Assembly: GCF_010093595.1 (NCBI RefSeq)
Contig: NW_022985460.1
Coordinates: 90,918-111,156, forward strand
Length of the DNA: 20,239 nucleotides
Origin: Mytilinidion resinicola
Lineage: Eukaryota; Ascomycota; Dothideomycetes; Mytilinidiales; Mytilinidiaceae
Direction of reading: 5' to 3'
The notes below the pieces were generated by a model. The model was not told the origin of the DNA, searched no databases, and saw only the letters and a list, made by a program, of their open reading frames with translations. The translations under genes and the position numbers were made by a program. Shown piece after piece: positions 1-9,399 of this stretch. Position 1 is the first letter of the stretch, and every line of letters begins with the position of its first letter.

Positions 1-193
1 GAGTAGGTGCAGGCGGCGATGCTAAGGGGCCAGGCTTGATGCAAAGGAGCCGTAATAAGGTGAGGTTTTGACAGGTTTGGCATGCTTGTAGGCACGTAGG
101 CACTTCTAGACCTAGACTTAGACTAGGTGGTGATATATAAGCTCGTACGCGAGCCCGTACGGAGGCTATACGAATTGGAAAGGCTATATAGCC

Positions 194-314
194 GTACGTG
201 AGGCTATACGTAAGGCTATATATACAGCTGCACAAACTGGAAAGAATACGCCGCAAAATGGAGAGGCTATATAGCTATGCTGATTTGTATAGCCTCACGT
301 ATAGCCTTACGTAC
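194..314. repeat. Imperfect inverted repeat, 27-bp arms
   Basis: The arm at 194-220 and the reverse complement of 288-314 match at 25 of 27 positions by eye. Both differences are G/A transitions. The arms are built from a repeating unit around aggctatacgt, with further copies near 162 and 263. The 67-bp spacer would be the loop of a hairpin. No coding gene lies inside. Confidence 0.7.
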
Positions 315-415
315 AGCAGAGATGCACGTGCAGATAGACGTAAAGGTGAATGTTCGGAGGCCTCCTGCCGGACCTCCGAGCCAATTAGAAGGCGGTGAAG
401 TAACAGGGGGGTAAA

Positions 416-475
416 GGGTGTACGATTAGTTGTTAGGGGGTGTACAATTATTCGTTAGGGGGTGTACGATTAGCC
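416..475. repeat. Three 22-bp tandem units containing TTAGGG
   Basis: Units start at 416, 438 and 460 and begin gggtgtac; the third is incomplete. The first two end in gttagg, so each junction reads TTAGGGGG followed by TGTAC. The TTAGGG core matches the common fungal telomere hexamer, but the period is 22 rather than 6, so this is not a telomere tract. Confidence 0.7.
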
Positions 476-598
476 CTCCCCCCGTTTTATTGCTTTATCT
501 ATTAGGGGCTAATATCTAAGGTAGGGAGGTATATAGTAAGGTGGACTAGTACCACTCCTAAATCCGGAAAGCGCGCCGATAGGGCTGGCTGTGATGGA

Positions 599-618
599 CA
601 CGTGACCTAGGTCACGTG
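599..618. repeat. 20-bp perfect palindrome with two CACGTG sites
   Basis: The 20 bases are identical to their own reverse complement. Each end is a CACGTG hexamer, the E-box/CACGTG core bound by fungal bHLH and bZIP-like regulators, and the centre is CCTAGG. No gene start is close enough to call it a promoter element. Confidence 0.75.
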
Positions 619-864
619 CCTAGGACCTTTATTCGATGCGAGCTCCGCTCACCACGCACGCAATATTATCCATTACCTATTACTAAACCACGCGGCATTA
701 TTATCTACTACGTAGTTACGCTCCGGAGGCCTTACGGCCAGGAGCAGAATATACGACCTTACCCCACTACAGTACTATTACTTTGCTATATAAACGCTGT
801 AAGCTAAAATATTCTTAGCCTTAGAAGTTCTATAAAAGTAGCCGCCAGGATATTTAAATGCCGA

Positions 865-1340
865 GGACAAGGCGCTTTATATTAATCTGGAACAGGCTCT
901 TCTTAATTTGCGTATAGCGTGGGATAGGGTATCGGGCATGGCATGGTTAAAGGAGTTGATGGTGTCGATGCAGGCATCGGACCAAGCGGTCTGACCTTCG
1001 GGCAACACGGGAGGACCAGAGAAGTCAACATCCTTGGTGAAGCGAACGAAGATCTTATAACGGTTCCCCTTGCCCTTCTTAACGTTGGCGCGGCCCTCTT
1101 CCTGGTAGAGGTTAAGCTGGATGCAATATTCAAGGCGAGGAAGCTTAAAGGACGACCTGGCTGGTGTTAGCCAACTCCATGCGTGGGTGGGGTGAGATGG
1201 AGGGACACTCACCAAGCAAGGTTCTGGAATGCCTGAGCGACGTCTCTGTAGGGGGTAGTCACCTCCCACTTCACCAATGCGGCATTCCACACACACGCCA
1301 GGGGCAAGCTCCACACCGTCGAGGACACCACCGACTGGCT
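865..1340 (-). pseudogene. Argonaute-like N-domain relic
   Basis: On the minus strand this stretch encodes a segment resembling the N-domain and linker of filamentous-fungal Argonaute proteins, the guide-RNA-binding effectors of RNA silencing. A basic glycine-rich stretch (GKGNRYKIFVR) leads into TKDVDFSG, then GQTAW and CIDTINSFNHAM. In the neighbouring frame comes RYTQIKKSLFQ. The last two blocks are in different frames, so at least one frameshift lies near 920-940. A good intron (1212-1161, donor gtgagt, branch gctaac, acceptor cag) survives upstream, but the frames on its two sides do not join cleanly. PAZ, MID and PIWI domains are absent; similarity ends at the TA-rich region near 865. 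The family call rests on motif memory, not a search. Confidence 0.5.
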
Positions 1341-1344
1341 CAAC

Positions 1345-1380
1345 TCCTCCCTCTCCTCCCTCTCCTCCCTCTCTTCCCTC
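1345..1380. repeat. 9-bp tandem repeat, four units
   Basis: Four consecutive copies of tcctccctc occur, the last with one mismatch. Read on the minus strand they give a run of Glu-Glu-Arg. The repeat lies between the RAD18-like and Argonaute-like relics and may mark slippage at their junction. Confidence 0.75.
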
Positions 1381-1384
1381 GAGC

Positions 1385-1783
1385 CGCTCAAAGCCGCGCT
1401 ACGCGTCTTTCCAATATTGTCTTCATCCACATCTGTTCCGTCCAGCCTCCGCTTGCGTTTCGCCCTCTCAGTCTCCTTATCCCCCGTTCCCGCCTTCGCC
1501 TGCGCGAGCTTTAGCGCTGCAGGCCTCGCAGCCTTGAATGTGTCGACCAGCTCTTGCACCACCAAATTCCTCCTCAGCTTATCCGCCTGGTCGCTAGCGT
1601 GGCAGGCCGGGCGCTTGCCGTCGGCGTTGAAACAGCGTCTGATGCAGATAGGCAGAAGGAGTGCGAGCGCGTCGTGATCATGGGCGTGTCATGGAACTCC
1701 TTGCACACTTGGCAGTGTCGCAGGAAGCGAGAAGCTGTCCTGCTTGATATGCGAATGGCGATGAGACGGGAGAGAGTGGGCAT
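1385..1783 (-). pseudogene. RAD18: RAD18-like RING E3 ligase relic
   Basis: Minus-strand frames match the start of fungal Rad18, the RING E3 ligase that with Rad6 monoubiquitinates PCNA in post-replication repair. The first frame contains CQVCKEF, DTPMIT and SHSFC. A frameshift near 1645-1652 moves the reading to CIRRCFNADGK, then LVVQELVDTFKAARPAAL and a basic stretch with KRKRRLD. Two expected zinc ligands are Arg: the Cys of the usual CSH motif (here RSH) and the first Cys of the last CxxC pair (here KRPAC). The zinc finger and SAP regions of Rad18 are not found downstream, where sequence passes into the 9-bp repeat and Argonaute-like relic. Frameshift, lost ligands and truncation all point to a dead copy; the working RAD18 is presumably elsewhere. 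Confidence 0.6.
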
Positions 1784-1814
1784 CGCTTCTAGGCGCGTTT
1801 GTTTGAGCTAGCTA

Positions 1815-3420
1815 CATAACAGAAAGATTACATGGATAAATAATGATTCGATACCAATAACGGTAGCCGTGAACTGGGAGTTTCTGAGCGTTGCTGGCAC
1901 AGGCGAGAATTACACGGAGGGCAGAAGGGTCGGGCTCTCCCTGCAGAGCTCTCGCTCAAGTACATATATTTCCATCGAGCCATAAGACACTCCTGTCTGC
2001 GAGACACGTGCAAGATGTGGTGAGCTGCGGCTTGAGTGATGAGTACAACGGTGGGAGAATCTCCACGCTGGAGCAAAGAACGACGCTCCAGAAGAACTGT
2101 CACCCCAGAGCTCAGGATGCATCGAAGTGCCGACGATTTGACCCAGATACGAAGAGCGTGACGCAGAGTCGGTCAACGCAATACACTAGCGGCTCGTCAG
2201 CATCCCACGGTGCGGTTTATCTCCGTCGCGGGTCCAACGAAAGAAAGATCACGATACGCCCAAGGGAAAACCCGTGTTGGTGGACTAAGTATGCTGCAGA
2301 ACCTAGAAACCTAGCATCGATGTTTTCGCATCAATGTGAGCAGAACGTCGCAACGAAGCCCCATCATGTAGCACACCAGACTGAGAAAAGAGGGGCCCGG
2401 GACTCATGAAGGTGATGGAAACCCGCTGTGCACCCGATGCGAGCGGATCTCTTTCAAGGCGCCGCTCGAAGAGTGTTGAGAGCTTGGGAACGAAACCGCC
2501 TCTCTGGGGGGCAGGATGGGTGCGCAGTGTACAATAGCATCGAAGTAAACGGAGAAACCGCTCGGGGGCCCATGCCGTGAGGACCGCGACCGCTGCACGA
2601 AGAGTGGAAAGAGATTTCGCGCGTGGTGCCGGTGGCGAAAATAGAGATAGGACGGGAACCTTGCGCAGCAGGAAAAGAGACCTCGTACTGTAGAAGCACC
2701 AGGCAGGCGTGCGTGGGAGAACGCGGGGAAGAGCGCAAAGAGGTAAGGTTAACCGGCCGCGGCAGAAGTGCATGTAAGCCTTGCCCAGGACGGGCTGGCG
2801 CGGCGCAGGCGTGGCCGCGCGCTGGGTTTCGGGCGAGGCTAGGAGCGTCGATATCAACGCCTATCGAAAAGCTTCATCCAGCCCCGATATCCAGATAGCT
2901 GGTTGACTCGATAGGAACTACTAAACACTGTCAAACGTCAGCGCAGCGCGCGCCCCTGCGGCCGTTTGGCACGCACTGGCCTCGGGTCGCGCCTCGCAGG
3001 CTCCTTCGCCTCAAGACCCTGGCCGCGGACGTCGCTAATCGGGCATAGGTGCCGTGGTGCCCAGCCGCTGGTGATAAGATGGGAGGCTTGCTTGATGGCA
3101 TCGAGTAACAGCGCGCCGCCCGCAGTGTCCTCACCACTGGCACCGTACCTGCTTCGCAACCCCTCCCCGCCGACTGTCGTACGTTGCGCACACGACTCTG
3201 GCGCCTCCCTTCAATCAGCTTGCGGGTGTCGGCGCTTGATAGGCAGTGGCCGCAGCTTCTTATCTCTTCAATGCCTCAGCCAGCCAGCTGATCGGCCGCT
3301 TCCTCGATCCCCTCGAGCTCCCGATAGCCCGCCAGGTGGATGATGAGAAGTCTCGATGAACTGCATTAGGCGAGGCCTGATCTTCCTTTTTCCTTCTTAT
3401 CGGGTCCTTGGGTCCCTCAG
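1815..3420. other. No supported gene; includes permease upstream region
   Basis: Long open frames occur on both strands (1891-2409 plus; 2303-2857 minus), but they overlap on opposite strands, show no recognisable domain and look like products of GC-rich composition. The part nearest 3500 is presumably the promoter of the permease. It contains three HGATAR-type motifs (3072-3077, 3260-3265, 3397-3402), which is close to the number expected by chance. Confidence 0.45.
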
Positions 3421-3423
3421 CCT

Positions 3424-3434
3424 TAAATATATAG
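3424..3434 (+). promoter_or_regulatory. TATA-like element of the permease gene
   Basis: The sequence taaatatatag lies about 80 bp before the permease ATG. A pyrimidine-rich leader follows it, ending in a CCACC context directly before ATGG. Position and context fit a TATA box; transcription start is inferred. Confidence 0.5.
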
Positions 3435-3511
3435 CCCAGGTCCCTGGTCTGCCCTTTCTTCGACGTCTCGCCCGCTAGACTCGACACTATCGCACACCAC
3501 CACCGCCCACC

Positions 3512-5848
3512 ATGGCATCTGACGAGAACAAGGGCTTCTACGAGGAGAAGAATGCCTCCCCAACCACCTCTGCCGTCGAGCCTGCCAAGACCGGCTACGT
3601 GTCCGGCCTCAAGAGACGCCTGCCCGGCTTCAGCCTCGAGGTCCGTCAAGAGGAGAGCAGCTTTGCCGTCTCGGCGAGAGCCTCCAATGCCGACTTCGAC
3701 CCCATCCCGCCGTCGAAGCGCACCTGGAACTGGGGCGCCTATGTCGCCTACTGGATGGCCGACGCCTGGGCTGTCTCCAACTGGGAAGTCGGTGAGTCCC
3801 TCGCCATGTGCTTCGTCTGTGGAATCAAAGTGCGGTTGTGCTGAAACTCTGGTCGCGCAGCTTCTTCCATGATCGCCGTCGGCCTCAGCTGGAAGATGGC
3901 AATCGGCGCCTGTGTTCTCGGCAACACGATTATGGGTCTCGTCATTACCGTCAATGGCAGAATTGGTGCTACTGTGAGTTGTGTCATTCAAAAGGTCGAG
4001 CGGGCCTAACTTGGGATAGCTTCACACACCGTTCCCCGTGCTCGCACGCATGCCATTTGGCTACTACTTCAGCTACTTCGTCGTCTTGTCCCGCTGCGTC
4101 CTCGCCATCGTCTGGCTCGGGTGAGTTTGTCCGGCCAATCACTTCATCGCTTCAGGAGGCTCACTGTACGCAGTGTCCAAACCACGACTGGCGGCCAATG
4201 CATGACCGTCTTGCTCACAGCCATCTGGCCGAGCTTTGCCAACATACCCAATCACATACCCACCAGTGAGGGTATCACCACGGCGGGAATGTGTGGATTT
4301 GTGCTCTACTTCCTGCTTCAGCTTCCATTCCTATGCATACCTTACACCAAGGTATGGCCCTGCAGCTAACTTTCCCCTGCTTCATGGACCCGACTAACCC
4401 CACCAAGGTCCAATACTTCTTCGCCTTCAAGAGCGTTATTGCACCAATCATTTTCTTGGCCATTTTCGGTGACACGCTGCACAAAGCCGGCGGCACCATC
4501 AGCAATAGTACCGTCATCACCCAGGGCACTACTGTACACGGTTCGGTCCTCGCTTGGGCCTTTTTCGCCAGTAAGTGATGTTCTGCACCCGCATCTCCTC
4601 GCCTCCCTCTAACCAGAGTCCCTCTTGCAGATCTCAACGGAGTCTTGGGCAACTACGCCACCTTGGGCCTGAACATCGCCGATTTTTCGAGATACGCCAA
4701 CAAGCCCAGCGCACAGAACGTCCAAGCCCTCGTCATCCCCGTCATCTTTAGTGAGTACCTCCCCACCCATTCTCACGTCCATCTTGCTAATCATCTGGAT
4801 CGATAGCTATTGTTGGCCTGCTTGGCATCTTTACTGCCGCAGCCGCTCAGTCCGCATATGGCGATATCATCTGGAACCCCATCGAAATCCTCAGCCTGTG
4901 GATGAAGTCCGGGTCCCACGCTGGCCGTGCTGCTGCCGCCTTTGGCGCCATCGGCTTGCTCATTGTCACTCTCGGTATCAACATCTCGGCCAACTCCATT
5001 AGTGCAGCCAACGACCTCATGTCGTTCTGTCCCAAGTACATCAACATCCGCCGTGGTCAATTGCTTGCTGCCGTCATAGGTAGCTGGGGCTTCGTTCCAG
5101 TAAGTCGACCGGCCTTTTTGCAAAGCTACCATTCCCCCGCTGACCACGACCGTAGTGGAAAATCCTCGCATCAGCCGCAAAGTTCCTTGCTTTCCTAGGC
5201 GGCTACACCATTTTCCTAGGCCCCATGACATCCATTATCATCACCGAGTTCGTCTCCCAACAATCCCACATAGCCTCTACCTACCAAGTCCATATCCACT
5301 AACCCGTTTTGTTTCGTGTCGCAGCTACTACATCGTCCGACGCGGCAACGTGTCCGTACCGGACATGTACAACTTCCACGGCATCTACCGCTACTCGCCT
5401 AGATACGCTAGCAACTGGCGCGCCGTCGTCGCCTTCTTCATCGGCTGCATTCCCCCGCTCCCCGGCTTCGTCAACAACATCGTTGAAGCGGGCAATCAGA
5501 AAACCAGCGTCTCTTTGGGCGGTCAGCACCTGTAAGCCTCTTCCATTCCCTCTCCCTGCACGCAACTTGCTCGCAAAGAGCTTGTCGCTAGCCAACGTCG
5601 AGCGCAACTTGGTCGGAGCCACGCTAACATCGTGCAGTTTCAACATCGGCTACATCTACTCCTTCGTCGCCGCCGGCGTCTTCTACTGGGGCTTCAATCG
5701 ATTTTTCCCGCACCCCGAGTCCTTCATGGACCACCCCGAGACGGGCGAGGACATCATTGCGGCCAACGACGCCAAGAATGTTGAGCAGCGTCGCGCGAGT
5801 CGAGCTGAGCGGAGGCCGAGTATTGTTGCTCAGATCTTCGAGGTTTAA
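3512..5848 (+). CDS. NCS1 (Fur-type) nucleobase/allantoin permease
   Basis: This is a plasma-membrane symporter of the nucleobase-cation-symport-1 family, Fur branch (uracil, allantoin, uridine and related substrates). Ten exons give 585 aa: 3512-3791, 3861-3973, 4020-4120, 4174-4351, 4408-4570, 4631-4750, 4807-5099, 5156-5247, 5325-5531, 5638-5848. All nine introns are GT-AG and keep frame. The start has a strong context (CCACCATGG). A hydrophilic N-tail of about 70 residues leads into the first helix (WNWGAYVAYWMADAW, about 72-86, then WEVASS). Conserved signatures include ADFSRYA (295-301) and ISANSISAAND (378-388), the latter typical of Fur rather than Fcy transporters. About 12 membrane segments are expected. 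The tail after 540 is charged and may carry trafficking signals. Substrate cannot be told from sequence. Intron 8 uses a weak donor (gttcgt). Confidence 0.93.
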
Positions 5849-6217
5849 GGGTCTGGCATGACTTCGCTTTCGTCACGATCGTTTAAATCGTTGAAGGGCC
5901 GAGCGGGTGGAAGGCTGTCTTTCATTAATCCCGCGCATGACTGCGCACATTCCTCCAAAGATATATAGATAGACAACTCGTGTACGAGTAAATGTGTAAC
6001 GGCCACAAACATGCGTAAAACACAGCTTCTGTCCATTGCCAATGAAGTGTACACACCCATTTTGTCAAAGGATCGTGGTCTTCTTGTGTCGCCAGACGTC
6101 CTCAGGATGGTCTCACATGGGCCCGAGTTTAATCACTGGTGGATTTGTGAGAGCAAGCTGCTGTTTCCATTTTCTCTCACAATTGTGATCTAGAATTACG
6201 CCCTCAAAAACTCTCTT
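5849..6217. other. Permease 3' flank; no gene seen
   Basis: This follows the permease stop codon and presumably holds its 3' UTR and terminator. I see no convincing coding frame; the short open frame at 6011-6193 lacks any recognisable motif. Confidence 0.5.
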
Positions 6218-7160
6218 TCAAGTTCCTCCGATATCGTCACCACTAAATTGCCACGCCCTCATCCACCATGGGCGACCCCAAGCCTGGCGCACCGCGCCAG
6301 AGGTGCTTTTCTCCACAAGCACGGTGATGTAATCTTCCAGTTGGACAGGGGCGATAAGGAGTCGTGACCGTGACCCGTCTGCAAGTCTCTTGTTGCATCG
6401 AGCATCATCACGGCGGTTGCCCCGGCGTTCCAAGCTTTGTTCACGGGCGGCTTTGCAGAGAGTTGGATAATACAGACTCACTCATCCTCCAAGCGTCCCC
6501 AGCTTTGAGTTCGGGGATCGCTCCCAATCACGATCGCGACACGCAGTGTGGCCAGCAGCGTTGTGCCCCAGTACCAATCTGTTAGTGTATGCTTGATAGC
6601 TAGCCGCAGTGATGACAAGTCCCCGTCTAGAGGTGGGACTCCTTAGGCTGGACTCCTCGGATCAAGTGCAGTTCTTGCAGAGCGATGGCAGCTTCGTTAA
6701 GGTAGCCGCGGAGACCAGGACTTCCCTCGCCGCAGTGACGGCAAGCGTCTTGCTGATCCCTGGATCAGATCGAAGAGAGATGAGGAAGTTGGGAACGAAA
6801 TGACCTGCGCGAAGTTACGTCACTCGGCCGCCGGCCGCAGCTGTAGCATGGCTAGGATGAGTTTAGTCGAGGTATTCGAATTTGATCTGAGAGAAAAGAA
6901 CGGAATCGAACGCGAAGAAGAAAATCGCAGCTCTTACAGGGGGCTCGCAAGATGCCATCCGCGGGAACCTAGACGCGCAAATGAGCTCCGCTTGCTGAGT
7001 TGCATAGAAGGGGAAATGGTGCTGACAGTGAATATCGCGGAGCTACTCACGCTCGAAAGAAGGCTGCGTCATACTGATTGCTGGCGGAAACACCAGGAGT
7101 TCGTCAGATAGATTGAAGTGAACATGAGTTTGTATTGTGGTGAATGTGCGAGCTTATATA
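6218..7160 (-). other. Possible minus-strand gene or relic, unrecognised
   Basis: Several exon-like signals line up on the minus strand, but I cannot build one gene. A TATATAAG lies at 7160-7153, and an ATG at 7125 opens a short frame. A textbook intron follows, gtaaga to a pyrimidine-rich tract and ctctcag, about 51 bp, in roughly 6937-6886. Farther down, an acceptor with cactaacag near 6580 opens a frame containing WYWGTTLLATL. That frame joins in phase, through a 47-bp gtgagt intron, to a frame ending at 6218 that contains RSRLLIAPVQLEDYITVLVE. Stops between these blocks prevent a continuous model. No family is recognised. This could be a decayed gene, an unannotated real gene, or chance. 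Confidence 0.22.
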
Positions 7161-7560
7161 CGTAATTAAAAGGAGAGTAACGTGACTAGGTGTAGCTACG
7201 TAGTGCGGAAGCTGATAAAGCAGCTACATACTTATACGTACTGAAGCCGTATAGATTTACGCTTACTGTAGATATAGAGGCGGAGGTGTCTACCCAGCTA
7301 ATAGATTATACAGATCGATATAAGGATCTATAGGTTAAAGCTTAAAAGGAATTCTAGCAGTTATACCCTCTAGGTTTAAGGTAATATATTATAAGGCTTA
7401 AAACTATAAGGAAATATATAGTATAGTATAAAATAATAGGTATATAATTAAAGGGGTGTTCTAAAAGAGGTATATATATTAAATATTTTCTACTTATTTC
7501 TAAATTAAGGCCTATATTAGTTCTCATAAAAGGTAGAGTTTAATACTAGTTAAGATTGAA
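7160..7560. other. AT-rich, RIP-like island
   Basis: GC content falls to about 20% over 7381-7500 (23 G or C in 120 bases counted by eye), against mixed composition on both sides. TpA steps dominate and CpA is almost absent, as expected after repeat-induced point mutation of a former repeat. No open frame or terminal repeat survives to identify the element. Confidence 0.55.
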
Positions 7561-8537
7561 GGAAGGAAATTGAAAGCGAGTGACTGACGAATGCTATGAT
7601 ACCAAGAACTGCCCTACCAACTGTCAGGTTCCGGAGAAGATGTGAGGGAGCAGTTACAGAAGAAATTGCGAGAGTGGGTCTATGGGTCGCGATTGAATTG
7701 ATAAACACGGGAAGATGCCTTATCAAGTATGTACACATCGTGGCGAAAGAGATATCATTATCGAGCGAGGCTTGTTTGAGAACTCCGTGAAGTCTCAGCC
7801 TCAATCCTTCGCCCTCAGGTTCTCCCAATTGCGAGAGGAAAGAGGCGCAAGATGTCGAATTGGTCTATATTCTGCTTAAGGCGTGCCTTGATTGTACCTA
7901 CTCCTCCTTTCATTGGGTGCAGTCGCTTACCTCATAATCTTTCAACGCTGCACCGAGCAATTGAACCTCCATCACTGTGCATACCCCGAATACGGGTGCG
8001 TGTAAGATACACCGTCTGGCATAGGTGTAGAACAACGCTATGTAAGCTGCGGCGCGAAGGATCAGACACGCAACTATATCTGAGGCTGGATCGAGGCGCC
8101 AGATGTTAGCGCTCAGCCGTAGATCGGAGTGGGAATGGGTTCGCTTGGGAAAGCATGTCGAGGCGGCCCTCAGCTACGATGGTAAGACTTTAGCGATGCA
8201 CAACTGACAACTACAACCGAAACATAGAATAAAATAAACATCGTCAGAGTGCTTAATTTGAAGTTAAGGAGTGATCGCCGTCTCAAGACTCGAAGTGGCA
8301 ATCGCTCACAGTAGACTACTATCACCCTAGCACACCCTAGCGGAATAACCGCAGTCGCACACTTTGCAACACAGCACAGTAGTACGCGAAGATGATAAGC
8401 TCTTATTTTTAGACCTGGTGCACAGTAGATGTGGTATTTTCATTTCTTCAGTCGCTGGAGGCAAAGCCACGAGATTCTGTTAATTCGGCACCTTTCCTCG
8501 CTCAGACGCTTAGTCAAATGGCCAATCGACTCTTAAG
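7561..8537. other. No supported gene
   Basis: Open frames of 64-92 codons occur on both strands (7550-7828 minus, 7596-7790 plus, 7852-8109 plus). None has a recognisable domain or a convincing intron-linked extension. The last part is presumably the 3' flank of the minus-strand SDR gene. Confidence 0.45.
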
Positions 8538-9384
8538 CTACTTGAACTCAGCATAGCCCTTGCCGTCGATGAATGTATAGTCCCACGGTCCTTGCTCCGG
8601 GTTCTCTGCAAGTTCGACGTACGCCTTCCCAGCAGCCGGGCCATTCACTGGGATGGTAGGACCCCCATCAGGTTGCCGCTCATCAGCGTAGTAGAATCTA
8701 GAAAGTGTCAACACGGAACTAGTCCCCATGACCAATTCGAGTGATCGGAATGTGGCGCTTGAACTCACTTGAAGCCCTTTGACTTGTAACCAACACTAGC
8801 AGAACGGATCATGTGAGCGGCCGCAGATTTGGTCATCCCAAAAGTCAAAACACTCGGCAATACAATGGTGTTCAAGGCGTTGCCAGTCTGGATGAAAGTC
8901 CGCGACGCTGAGCTAGGAAGTTGCTTGAAGCCTTTGACGGCTTCTTGAGCCGCAAATAAGGGCGCAATGGTGTTAATTGCGAATTCGCTCTTCACGTCTT
9001 CGAGGGAGATTGAGGAAAGGGGATCTTGGGCATCTCGTGGTATTCGGTAGGCAGCTAATGTCATTGTCAGGAAGCCCGCACTATATGAAGATGCAAACCC
9101 GAGAGACTGGAGAGATGCAATAGAAAGGATAACGCAAATGGCTTACCATTGTACACAACGACGTGTGGTATCCCCAATGTCTCCGTCACCTTCGTGAACA
9201 CCTTTTCGACCTCAGTCGTTTGTGCCAGGTCAACTTGTATACGGAGAAATCCATCTTCGTCCACGCCATCCTGCAGACTTCTTGCTGCAGTCGCAACCTT
9301 GTATCCTTTGGCTGCGAAAGCTTTGGCGACAGAGAGCCCAATACCTGGGCCAGCACCAAGAACGAGAAGTACTGGGGCAGACAT
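8538..9384 (-). CDS. Atypical short-chain dehydrogenase/reductase-like protein
   Basis: Three exons on the minus strand (9384-9147, 9054-8769, 8697-8538) encode 227 aa. Introns 9146-9055 and 8768-8698 are GT-AG and restore frame. The N-terminus is a Rossmann nucleotide-binding fold with GAGPGIG at residues 10-16, and the conserved mid-domain Asn is N107. The catalytic region is unusual: where classical SDRs have Y-x3-K it reads F151-G-M-T-K155, and the usual Ser near 138 lies in TGN (136-138). Cofactor binding looks possible, but standard Tyr-dependent oxidoreduction does not. The C-terminus (YYADERQPDGG and after) resembles a group of fungal SDR-like proteins I recall as sharing this change. 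Length is near the SDR norm of about 250. Substrate unknown; no functional partner is evident next door. Confidence 0.88.
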
Positions 9385-9399
9385 GATGTAAAGGCGTTC

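Larger units (their letters stand above)
1..860. other. TA-rich non-coding region with short repeats
   Basis: No open frame here looks like a gene; the longest are about 65 codons and have no recognisable motif. The stretch is rich in TpA steps and in variants of a 12-bp unit containing ggctatacgt. It also carries tandem 22-bp units and a perfect palindrome, listed separately. It abuts the broken end of an Argonaute-like relic near 865. It may be the remains of a mutated repeat element, but no transposase, reverse transcriptase or LTR is recognisable. Confidence 0.5.

Noticed and set aside
416..475. A true telomere end or chromosome terminus
   Set aside because: TTAGGG occurs only once per 22-bp unit rather than in uninterrupted hexamers, and the sequence continues on both sides.
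2303..2857. 184-codon minus-strand open frame and an overlapping 172-codon plus-strand frame at 1891-2409
   Set aside because: They overlap on opposite strands, have no known motif and have arginine/proline/serine-rich text typical of chance frames in GC-rich DNA.
3072..3402. Three HGATAR motifs upstream of the permease as nitrogen-regulator (AreA) sites
   Set aside because: About one match per 340 bp is expected on two strands, so three in this upstream stretch is not enriched. Regulation is plausible for such permeases but not shown here.
3260..3991. 243-codon minus-strand open frame
   Set aside because: It is antisense to the permease promoter, exon 1 and exon 2, whose protein is clearly recognisable.
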